From: Salvelinus alpinus
Lineage: Eukaryota; Chordata; Actinopteri; Salmoniformes; Salmonidae
DNA length: 64,000 bases
Assembly (NCBI RefSeq): GCF_045679555.1
Contig: NC_092091.1
Coordinates: forward strand, 77,060,461 to 77,124,460
Reading direction: 5' to 3'
The number at the start of each line of letters is the position of its first letter. Position 1 is the first letter of the stretch. The translations under genes were made by a program, and so were the position numbers. Shown piece by piece: positions 17,233 through 28,200 of this stretch. A model generated the notes under the pieces. That model did no database searches and was not told the origin of the DNA. It saw only the letters and a list, made by a program, of their open reading frames with translations.

Positions 17233-20049
17233 TCACGTGTGTGTCTTCATGTGAGCTTGGAGGTGTGCACCATGCGAGAAGTGGCGTCCACATAGTGCGC
17301 AGGCGAAGGGTCGGACACCCGTGTGCAGCAGTTCATGCCTCCTCAGGTGACTGGGTCTGATGAAGCTCCGCCCACACACGGAGCAGTGATGCATCCTCTC
17401 TCTCGTGTGGTTGAGGGCGTGCCGCTTAAGGCAGCTGATGTAGGGGAAACCCTTCCCACAATGTTTGCATACGAACCTCCCCTCCTTCTCTTTACTGAGG
17501 GGAGCTCGAGTTCTGACAGTCCCACCATTTCCTCTTTGGTCTCCATGGTGACCAGGCATGACGGTGACGGAGTGTTTCCCCGGGAACGATGCGTAATCGT
17601 CTGTGGTCGTTGTCGAGGAGGAAGTGTGTTGTTGGTTTTCTGACGAGTAGGTGAAAAATAGACCAGAGGTGTCTGTGTAGCCACCGTACCCCAGGTTCAG
17701 TGCTGCATACTCGGGGTACGTTTGGCCCAGATCCCCCTGGTCGACCTCCAGGCCTGGTTCTCCTCCCGGTAGTGGGTTGAGGTCTGGACATGGGCTCTCT
17801 GGCTCCCTCTTGAGGCGGATCTCCTCAACTACTACAGGCTGGTCCTGGTCCAGGCAGTGAGAGCTGCTACTGAGGTCATGTTCCAGAGTTATATGTTCCA
17901 GTTCTAGGTGTTCCATAGTTCTATGTTCCTGTTCTATGTGGTGTCCCATAGTTCTATGTTCTACTTCTATGTGGTGTCCCATAGTTCTATGTTCCACTTC
18001 TATGTTGTGTTCCATAGAGTCAGTGAGCTCATCTCTACCCCCTGGTGGTGTACTCTGGAACCCCCAGTCCTCCTCAAAACTGCTCTGATCAGTGGGATGC
18101 GGTTGCCGGGCGACCAGTGGAGTGGTGGAATGCTCAGGAGCTTACATGCAGGAGAGGGGGCAACACGGGATAGAGAACAGAAGGCAATGTCATCATCATC
18201 ATCCTCACCACCACCATCATCATCACCACCACCACCATGTAATATTGCATTTTGCTGGCTAGATGTTTGAACTTGGCCTCCCTTCCTCCCTCATTTCATG
18301 TAAGCTCTTTCCTTCTCTCTCAGTAGCTAGGTTTACATCCAATTTAATGTGAATATTCTAAAATCTGCATAAGAAAATATGTAAATTTTCCCACCAGTGG
18401 TGTGTTTCCACCAAACAGACTTTTTGCGGATTTTTAAAAAAGGAACTCAGTCCGGCTTTCAACTTGAAACAGTAGAATGCACAAGGTGCAGTTAGGAAGT
18501 TGGGTAGTACATTATCAGCTTTCCTCTTGTCATGTCAGCCATTGCATGCCTTAGAGAGCTATAAATAACTTGTCAGAAATGTCCAGATCAACTAAAAAAA
18601 AATGTTGCTAGGTTTATTTTGTTGAGTCACTCAAATATCACATGAATACACATTAGACATTGCAAAATGTATAGAATTGCAAGAAAATGACCTTTAAAAT
18701 GGCAAAATATTCTCTGCACCCCATTACAAAATGTGTAGAATTGCAGGAAATAAACTTTAAACCTAAATTATTATGGAGCGAGAATATTTGTCAAACGGCA
18801 GTCAAGCATCCCCAGAATCAGACCAATGATATTAATGGGAAAGGAGCAGCACCACCCTGAAGTTCATCATGTTATTTCATCTGTAGCCTAATCAACTGCA
18901 TGGTTTCCCGAGTCCTAGTGGGACTACACACACAACATATCATCACGTGACTCCAAGTTTACTTCGATATGATGGTTATAATATCAATATTTGCGCATAG
19001 AGGCGTTTCAATCGCCAATTCTCGCATAATTCCTTTTACAGACAAAAAGGTTCCAACATGTCGAATGAACAAATTATCTGTTGGCATTTATAAAATTGTT
19101 CCGAAACTTTGTTTCCATCACAGCTGTAGTGATAAAAAAAAATTCGGCATGACTTTCCTTGTATAAAAACGGTGGATGGAAACGTGGTTTGTCTCGCTCA
19201 CCATTCATCCTCAGTTCATTTGGGGCACCACATTCCCCTGGGCCGTCCTCCTCCAGTCTCTCTTGTTTGATGGTAACTGTTACAGTGGTCTGTCAACGGA
19301 CAGACGGGACACACGGTGATAGTGTGATCAATGCATTGTTAATTGGAGGCGAATTACATAAACACTTACTTGCATGTATGCCTGTGTAATGCATTAATAC
19401 TTTTATCCTATACTAGCCTATTAGCCTATTTTAGAAAATGTTTTATTAATCCTTATGTAAATTATTATACCATATAATTCAGCTGAAAATAATATCAATA
19501 CCATGCCCACGATTAACTATTTTACTGCTGATAAAACAAAAAAGTGTAATGTGTAGCGGCTACACTACCTCGTCCGTCCATTGTCCCGCCCGCGCCGCGG
19601 GTCCATTACTCGAGTTGCTGCTGCAACCCTGCTGCGTAAAGACTTGGTCGGGCTTTTGTTCTCTGTTGGTTTCTGCATGGAAAGAGAAGAGGCCACATTA
19701 CTTCATTTTCGACTGTCGATTTAAAAGCACCAAGCATTTAAAATGAAATCCATAAACACGTACGGGGCGTGTGGTGCGGTAGGGAACCCCCGTTCCAAAG
19801 TCTCTCGCGCAGCACAGTGCCAACTCCGTCCCCGCCGTGTTCAATCGTAGATGTCTTTTTCCGGTGCCGGTTTTCAACTACTTTCAGCTTTTTCATCAGG
19901 ATTTCGTTATCGTGTTTTTTCCGTGACAGTTCCCCACGTAAAAACGTGGAGTACTCGTCCACCAGTTTGGTTATCTCCGCCATGGCGGCGGAGGATAGAG
20001 CTTCCATGATGGACGACAACTGCGTCTGAAACATTACGGTCCCCGACAT
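17233..20049 (-). CDS. C2H2 zinc-finger protein (three fingers)
   Basis: The first exon starts at 20049 ([20 protein letters not shown]) and encodes a coiled-coil-like segment ([20 protein letters not shown]) typical of many teleost C2H2 proteins. A good donor lies at 19763 (CCCC|GTACGTG, phase 1); a weaker one four bases later (GTAC|GTGTTT) gives phase 2. The last exon begins at a CAG acceptor near 18,063 and runs to a TGA at 17233-17235. It needs phase 2, so either the weaker donor or an unseen middle exon is used. It contains an 8-residue repeat ([11 protein letters not shown] type), an acidic linker, and three C-terminal C2H2 fingers ([24 protein letters not shown]) with HT links. A nuclear DNA-binding role is expected from the family. 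It sits between two transporter copies on the same strand. Confidence 0.8.
17885..18012 (-). repeat. In-frame coding repeat in the zinc-finger gene
   Basis: Imperfect 30-base repeat (TTCTATGTGGTGTCCCATAG type) encoding [11 protein letters not shown]-like residues near the start of the last exon. The length is a multiple of three, so copy number changes would keep the frame. Confidence 0.75.
18329..19187. mobile_element. Non-autonomous DNA transposon with inverted ends
   Basis: The left end AGGTTTACATCCAATTT is mirrored at the right end (GGTGGATGGAAACGTGG; reverse complement CCACGTTTCCATCCACC). No transposase is seen. The internal part 18,437-18,770 is also found at about 43,300-43,640, including TGAGTCACTCAAATATCACA and ATGTATAGAATTGCAAGAAA. 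Confidence 0.65.
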
Positions 20050-20289
20050 TCTAGCTAGAATAGCCTAGCTAGCTAGATATTGATAATGGCAAGTTTTAAA
20101 GGGAAAATAACGATATTGATTTTTAATATGTTTAAACACTGTGGCCTGTAAGTGGACACTTGGTTGGGTAGTTAAAGCCCAGCTCATAGCGGTTTACAAA
20201 TCCCTGTTCCTGTGTCTACAATAATAACAATGCAACATGACGTGATGACGTCTCATTCAATTTACCGTAAGTACATGAGAGAGTTGAAT

Positions 20290-20442
20290 AAACATTTGCG
20301 GGCGCATGCTGAGTCCAATTCTGCATCGCCCTATGGGACTCCCGATCACGGCCGGTTGTGATACGGGATCGAACCAGGGTCTGTAGTGACGCCTCTAGCA
20401 CTGAGATGCAGTGCTGTAGACCGCTGCGCCACTTGGGAGCCA
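20290..20442 (-). mobile_element. tRNA-derived SINE
   Basis: On the minus strand it begins GGCTCCCAAGTGGCGCAG (A-box region) and continues to a B-box-like GGTTCGATCCC. This is the head of a salmonid tRNA-derived SINE, related to the longer copy at 23,032. It is truncated after about 150 bases. Confidence 0.8.
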
Positions 20443-20536
20443 CATATATAACCCATTGTGATTGATATTTTGACCATTCAAACTTATCAATTAAACTATA
20501 CTTTGGACTTTGTTGTTTCACAGTTTAGTTGTATTC

Positions 20537-20542
20537 TTTATT
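20537..20542 (-). terminator. Candidate polyadenylation signal of slc43a3 copy B
   Basis: AATAAA on the minus strand about 445 bases after the stop codon at 20985. Confidence 0.35.
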
Positions 20543-20789
20543 ACAATCAGACAGGTTAACACACACATTACAGTAGGTCTTCACTTTGGCACTGTCCTCC
20601 TTTGCCCTGCCTTGAACAGTCAGTGGCATTGTCGATGATGTAGTGTCAATTGTCCTGGATGCATCCTAACAGTCTAAAGATGCTTTCTCTCCTCGTCTCC
20701 TCTCCTTCACCGGACAAGTGAAAGCAAGATGGCGAAGGGAAGGCGTCCTACAGAGGCACCTGTCTGTGTCTCAATGTACCCTTTGGCAA

Positions 20790-20882
20790 AACTATAGTGC
20801 ACTACTTTTAACCAGGGTCCATCAAAAGTAGTGCACTATGTAGGGGATAGGGCACCATTTGGGACATATACCCTGTTTTCCA
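20790..20882. mobile_element. Short palindromic MITE-like repeat
   Basis: A short inverted repeat around ATAGTGCACTACTTTT and AAAAGTAGTGCACTAT flanked by CCCTTTGG / CACCATTTGGGAC. Related copies lie near 29,367-29,455 and 30,570-30,672. Confidence 0.7.
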
Positions 20883-20984
20883 CCTGTCCAATTTAATCAG
20901 ATCAATGTTGTCAAAGGAAAGGAGACAAGGAGAGGAAGCGACTTTAGACTATTGAGACGCACCACTGTTGTTGTTGGTTTATCG

Positions 20985-23900
20985 TCACATCCCCACCAGC
21001 CTGTTGCACGTGACCTTTGACCCCGAGTTTGTCACTTCCTGTTTAGCCCTCCTCTGATTGGCTAGAGAGCGGCAGTGGAGGTGGACGTGGAGGGGGTGGA
21101 TGAAGGTGAGGAGGGTGAGGAGGGTCAGACCCACGTTCACCTGGAGGAGAGGAGAGGTGGGAAGAAGAACACAAAGATTGAGCCCCCCTTGTGCAGAGCC
21201 TGTGGTCTATCTGTTTCCCAAAACATCCTCTCCAGTACTCCAGCCATTCTACTTACTTAATGTATTACAGTTCTAGCACATCTGATTCCATCAATCTAGT
21301 CATCACCAAGCCCCTCACTTGTTGAAACAGTTGTGCTAGTTCTGGAATACACCAAATACGTAGAACAACAGCGGGTACTCGATGAGAGGCTTGGTAAACA
21401 CTCAAAGGTATATAACCCTAGTTCATTACACAGGTATGAGACCCCTACTGTTTTCTGTAGGATAAAGAAGTTGACTGACTGACTCACATAGATAGGGTCT
21501 CCATGCAGGAACTCTCTGATGAGGTGTAGAACAGGGAACTGGAGCAGCAGAACCACAGCTGACAGAGATGTTATCAGACCAGACAACTTACCAAAATGGC
21601 AGCCGGGAAACCTGTTGGGGAGACGAGAGGAAAAGAAGAAGACAGACGGATTAAACTAATGGATGACTAGTGGAGTTTTCTTTTGTTGAATTGAATTTAT
21701 TTTAGGTAACAGACATATACAACAAAATGTATAATGTGGACCCAGAGGATATCACTTTAAAGTATTAATTAAAATGCTTATTTCCAAAGTGGTCCTCGAT
21801 GGTAAAAGCAATAGTAGTAATGGTGGTAGAGGTAGGGTTAAATTGCTGTGGTGGGGCTGGGGGTGCTTTAGGATAGGAGACATAACACACACAGTGTGAA
21901 CGTACGCGATGGTGAGGAAGGCTTGGTGTCCACCATAGATGAAGGCACTGTTGAGGACTTGCAGGATGAAGGTGAGGTACTGGAGAGGAAGGAGAGGAGA
22001 AGAGAAGCAGACGTAGAAGAGGAGGCACTGGAGGGAGGTGAGGAAGAGGGAGAGAGAAGAGGAGCGCAGGTCGGCTTCTTGCTTCGTCTCTCCTTTTGGG
22101 AGAGAAAGAGGGGTAGAGAGATGGGAGAGTGTGTCAGAGAGATGTGGGAGGGAGGGTGGGAGGGAGGGAGGTGAGGGAGAGAGGGTCGGAGAGAGGTGAG
22201 GGAGGGAGGGGAAAGACATAGAAAGAGTTAGGTGAGGATGAAAGGTTGATTGAGATACTTACGACTTTCATTTTAACTGCTTGTTGCTTGGGTCTACTGT
22301 GTTTAAATAAATAGAGTCCATCTTTAACTACAGCTGTAAGCTTTTCCAGGACTTATTCACCATCTAAATCAATAGATGTATCAACCAATCAACAGTTATC
22401 ACAAAGTGCAACTGCAGATCCACAGCCAGCAGTCAGGCCAGACTACTTCACAAAATGGCCACCTAAAGACACCTAATTAAGCAATAAGGCCTGAGGGGGT
22501 TTGAGGTATATGTCCAATATACCACACGGCTAAGGGCTGTTCTTACACACGACGCAACGCAGACTGCCTGTATACAGTCCTTAGCCGTGGTATATTGGCC
22601 ATATACCACAAACCCGAGGTGCCTTATTGCTGTTATAAACTGGTTACCAACGTAATTAGAGTAGTAAAAATACATGTTTTGTCATACCTATGGAATACGG
22701 TCTGATATACCACGGCTGTCAGCCAATCAGCATTCAGGGCTCGAACCAGCCAGTTTATAATATAATGTATATAATGTATGTAAATTTTGTTTAAACTTCA
22801 TTGTCTGTATTCTGTCTCTAAATGTTGTCTATCACTAGCAGCACCATATCACCAGGTAACATTGTGACTATGTGTTGTCTATCACTAGCAGCACCATATC
22901 ACCAGGTAACACTGTGACTGTGTGTTGTCTATCACTAGCAGCACCATATCACCAGGTAACACTGTGACTGTGTGTAAATGTTGTCTATCACTAGCAGCAC
23001 CATATCACCAGGTAACATTGTGACTGTGGGGGCCTCCCGGGTGGCGCAGTGGTCTAGAGCACTGCATCGCAGTGCTATGCTGCGCCACCAGAGTCTGGGT
23101 TCGCGCCCAGGCTCTGTCGCAGCCGGCCGCGACCGGGAGGTCCGTGGGGCGACGCACAATTGGCTTAGCGTCGTCCGGGTTAGGGAGGGTTTGGCCGGTA
23201 GGGATATCCTTGTCTCATCGCGCTCCAGCGACTCCTGTGGCGGGCCGGGCGCAGTGCGCGCTAACCGAGGGGGCGGGTGCACGGTGTTTCCTCCGACACA
23301 TTGGTGCGGCTGGCTTCCGGGTTGGAGGCGCGCTGTGTTAAGAAGCAGTGCGGCTAGGTTGGGTTGTGCTTCGGAGGACGCATGACTTTCGACCTTCGTC
23401 TCTCCCGAGCCCGTACGGGAGTTGTAGCGATGAGACAAGATAGTAATTACTAGCGATTGGATACCACGACAAATTGGGGAGAAAAGGGGATAAAATTAAA
23501 AAATAAAAATTAAAAAAAAACATTGTGACTGTGTAAATGTTGTCTATCAATAGCAGCACCATATCACCAGGTAACATTGTGACTGTGTGTAAATGTTGTC
23601 TATCACTAGCAGCACCATATCACCAGGTAACATTGTGACTGTGTGTAAATGTTGTCTATCACTAGCAGCACCATATCACCAGGTAACATTGTGACTGTGT
23701 GTAAATGTTGTCTATCACTAGCAGCACCATATCACCAGGTAACATTGTGACTGTGTGTAAATGTTGTCTATCAATAGCAGCACCATATCACCAGGTAACA
23801 TTGTGACTGTGTGTAAATGTTGTCTATCAATAGCAGCACCATATCACCAGGTAACATTGTGACTATGTGTAAATGTACTTGGTTAATAAAGGTGATTCTT

Positions 23901-25171
23901 ATTCTAATGCCCACACCGTCACCTGCCCTTAACGTCGATGATGTCACCCACCTGGAGCCAGTGGCTTCCCCTTGTGTCTGTCCATGATGAGGCCGTTCCA
24001 GGGACCACAGAGGACCCCACAGAGCTGGGTGAAGGCAAAGGCATTGGTGTACTGACTCACTGAAAGAAAGAAAGAGAGAGGGGGGGGGGGAGAAAGAGAG
24101 AGAGAAGGTGGGGGTAGAGATAGAGAACAAGAGACAGACGGAGGAAGAGAGAGAGAGGAAGAGAGAGAGAGAAAAGAACAGCATTGATAACCACTAAATT
24201 AGAGAAGTAGTCTACACAGAGGCAGAAAAATAGTTGTATTTGTGTTTTTCTGGTAGTTTTTACCCAGGGTCTGGTCTCTGTTGGCCAGCCGGTTGAGCAT
24301 GGGGTTCACCGTGGCGATGAACAGGAAGTGACAGAACTGCATGACAGCCACCCAGACCAGGTGCCACAGGAAGAACCAGGACAGGACACAACTCCTAAAA
24401 CTGGTAACTGAGAGAGAGAGAGAGAGAGAAGGAGAGGGGTGAAGGACAGAGAGAGAGAGAAGGAGGGGGGTTGAAGGACAGAGAGAGAGGGAGAGACGGA
24501 GGAAGGGAGGAGGACAGAGACTGGGTGTTGGTTGGGGCAATATTCTATGATGCTTGTGTGGCTGTATGAGGTGTCTGAGTGAATGACGTTGCTCACTTTC
24601 TCAGTGCTTTTTAACTTTTACAATATGTAGGACTATTTCATGCCAATAAAGCCCTTTATATTTAATTGAATTGACTGGGATGACCAGGTTTCTTACCTCT
24701 CTCAGGCTGATCGGGTCTGGAAGGTCCTGCTTTGTCCTGCAACTGCAGCGTGGCACTCTCGGCCTTCTGTAACACAGCATTCCTCTGATATTTGGCATTC
24801 ACATCTCCTTTTCTCTCTCCTCTCTCCCTCCTTATCTCCTCTCTCTCCCTCTCTCTTCCAACGCCGGCCACCGCAGCTCACCCTGTCACAAAGAGCTGAG
24901 TCAGAGTCACCGCTTTAAAATCACGGCGACGACAGTCCTGTTTGGCTTCCATAGTGGTCGGTCACCATGGTGACTGTTAGTCTGGTTGTGTGGTGTGGTG
25001 GTGCATCGTGGGAGTCACAGTTCTTCTGACCCGTAAGCGTATCTGTCGGGGAGTGGGTAGGGGATGTGGGTCTTGGGCATGAGGAAGAATGTCCGGAAGA
25101 CGTGGATGACGCTGCAGACGGAGAGAACGAGGAAGGAGGAGTGGAAAGAGATCCCTCTTTCATACAAAAAC

Positions 25172-25227
<56 letters not shown>

Positions 25228-28200
25228 GAGGGAGCGAGATAGAGGGAGAGAGAGAAAGAGGGAGAGAGAAAGAGAAAGAGGGAGAGGTTATATACAGCAT
25301 GTATGAATCCTCAGGAAGTCAGGAGGTTTTAAACAGTTCAAACCCTCATTAAACATGTCCCACATCAAGGAATATTCAGGAAGTCAGGAGGTTTTCAACA
25401 GTATAAACCCTCATTAAACATGTCCCACATTGAGGAATATTCAGGAAATCAGAAGGTTTTACACAGTATAAACCCTCATTAAACATGTCCCACATTGAGG
25501 AATATTCAGGAAGTCAGGAGGTTTTCAACAGTATAAACCCTCAGTAAACCTGTCCCACATTGAGGAATAGTCATAAGGATAGTCATAAGGAAGATGCTGT
25601 GTTACCTTGATGATGAGGAAGACAGCGGCGGAGGAGTCGAAGGCCCCGGCGTAGACCGATATGACCGTGGAACGGTGGCTGTCGAACAGGTTCCCCACCT
25701 GAATGAGACAGAGGTACAGAGATGACCACTAGTTTACAATTTGTTGACCAGATGCATGTCATGACATAGAAATGACAGACTGTAGCTTTGAAAGAGACCA
25801 ACCTGAGCATTGGTGGTGTAGAACAACATTCCAGATGTGATCAGACACGAGATGGCAGGAAACAGCAACGCTGACTGCTCTGTGTGTGTGAGAGAGAAGT
25901 GGGGGGGGCAATAATTCCTCAATAAAAAAATATAACGTCAATTAGAGACCGAAGGTCTAGACACGCTAACCGACATTTCAATATGTTATAAAAATACCTG
26001 GACTGGAGCCAGTGATCAACAAGGTCCCCGTGGTGTATAGACATCTGGAAAAGAAGACGCAGGCAGGGAGGGAGGGTGGTAGGGGCGAGGGAGGCAGGTG
26101 AGGAAGGGTGGTAGGGGCGAGGGAGGCAGGTGAGGGATGGTGGTAGGGGCGAGAGAGGCAGGTGAGGAAGGGTGGTAGGGGCGAGGGAGGCAGGTGAGGG
26201 AGGGTGGTAGGGGCGAGGGAGGTTATGAGCATGGGTCGTTTTGTGATGGTTTGGTGTCATGATAACATTGATTTAGAGACACAGTGCTTTCGGATAGTAT
26301 TCAGACCCCTTGACTTTATCCACACAGCCTTATTATTTTTTAAATCCTCAGCAATCTACACACAATACCCCATAATGATGAAGTGAAAACAGGTTTATGA
26401 AATAAAATAAATACCTTATTTGCATAAGTATTCAGACCCTTTGCTACGAGACTCGAAATTGAGCCCAGGTGCATCCTGTTTCCATTGATCATCCTTGAGA
26501 TGTTTCTACAACTTGATTGGAGTCCACCTGTGGTAAATTCAATTGACTGGACATGATTTGGAAAGGCACACACCTGTCTATAAGGTCCCACAGTTGACAG
26601 TGCATGTCAGAGCAAAAACCAAGCCATGACGTCGAAGGAATTGTCTGCAGAGCTCCGAGACAGGATTATGTCAAGACACAGATCTGTGGAAGGGTACAAA
26701 AAAATTCTGCAGCATTGAAAGTCCCCAAGACCACATTGGCCATCATTCTTAAATGGAAGAAGTTTGGAACCACCAAGACTCTTCCTAGAGTTGGCCGCCC
26801 AGCCAAACTGAGCAATCGGGGGAGAAGGGCCTTGGTCAGGGAAGTGACCAAGAACCCAATGGTAACTCTGACAGAACTCTATAGTTCCTCTGTGGAGATG
26901 GGAGAACCTTCCATTAGGACAACCATCTTTGCAGCACTCCACCATCTGGCCTTTATGGTAGAGTGGCCAGACGGAAACCACTCCTCCGTAAAAGGCACAT
27001 GACAGCCCGCTTGGAGTTTGCCAAAAGGCACCTAAAGACTCTCAGACCATGAGAAACAAAATGTTGGCCTGAATGCTAAGTGTCACGTCTGTACGAAACC
27101 TGGCACCATCCCTACAGTGAAGCATGGTGGTGGCAGCATCATGCTGTGGGGATGTTTTTCAGCGACAGGGACTGGGAGACTAGTCAGGATTGAGGGAAAC
27201 CTGAACGGAGCAAAGTACAGAGAGATCCTTGATGAAAACCTGCTCCAGAGTGCTCATGACCTCAAACTGGGGCGAAGGTTCACCTTGCAACAGGACAATG
27301 ACCCCTAAGCACACAGCCAAGACAACGCAGGAGTGGCTTCGGGACAAGTCTCAATGTTGTGAAGTGGCCCAGACATGAATCTGATCAAAAATGTTTGAAG
27401 AGACCTAAAAAAAGCTGTGCAGCAATGCTCCCCATCCAACCTGACAGAGCTTGAGAGGATCTGCAGAGAATGGGAGAAACTCCCCAAATACAGGTGTGCC
27501 AAGCTTGTAGCGACATACCCAAGAAGACTCAATGCTGTAATCGCTGCCAAAGGTGCTTCAACAAACTACTGAGTAAAAAAGGTCTGAATACCTATGTAAA
27601 TGGGGGTATCAGTTTTTTATTTTGAATAAATTAGCAAACATTTCCCAAAACCTGTTTTTGCTTTGTCATTATGGGGTATTGTGTGCAGATTGATGAGGGG
27701 GAAAACAATGTAATAAATTTGAGTAAGGCTGTAACGTAACAAAATGTGGAAAATACCATCACCATTGTCATCATGTAAACAGCCCATCTATCTACCTCAT
27801 CCCCATACTGTATCTATTTATTTATCTTGCTCCTTTGCACCCCAGTATCTCTACTTGCACATTCATATTCTGTACATCTACCATTCCAGTGTTTAATTGC
27901 TATATTGTAATTACTTCGCCACCATGGCCTATTTATTGCCTTAACTCTCTTATCTTACCTCATTTGCTCTCACTGTATATAGACTTCTTGTTATCTTTTT
28001 TCTACTGTATTTTTGACTGTATGTTTTGTTTATTCCATGTGTAACTCTGTGTTGTTGTATGTGTCGAATTGCTATGCTTCATCTTGGCCAGGTCGCAGTT
28101 GCAAATGAGAACTTGTTCTCAACTTGCCTACCTGGTTGAATAAAGTTGAAATAAAAAATAAAAAAATAAAATCATTGTGTCACGATCGTCGTCTGGAGAA

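Noticed and set aside
20290-20442. tRNA gene
   Set aside because: A and B boxes are present, but the body is that of a tRNA-derived SINE and no cloverleaf-forming 3' half follows.
22978-23385. 135-codon frame
   Set aside because: It lies in the SINE at 23,032-23,518.
25919-26260. Pro-rich minus-strand frames
   Set aside because: They cover a G-rich minisatellite; only the 47-base exon 3 at 25998-26044 is real coding sequence.
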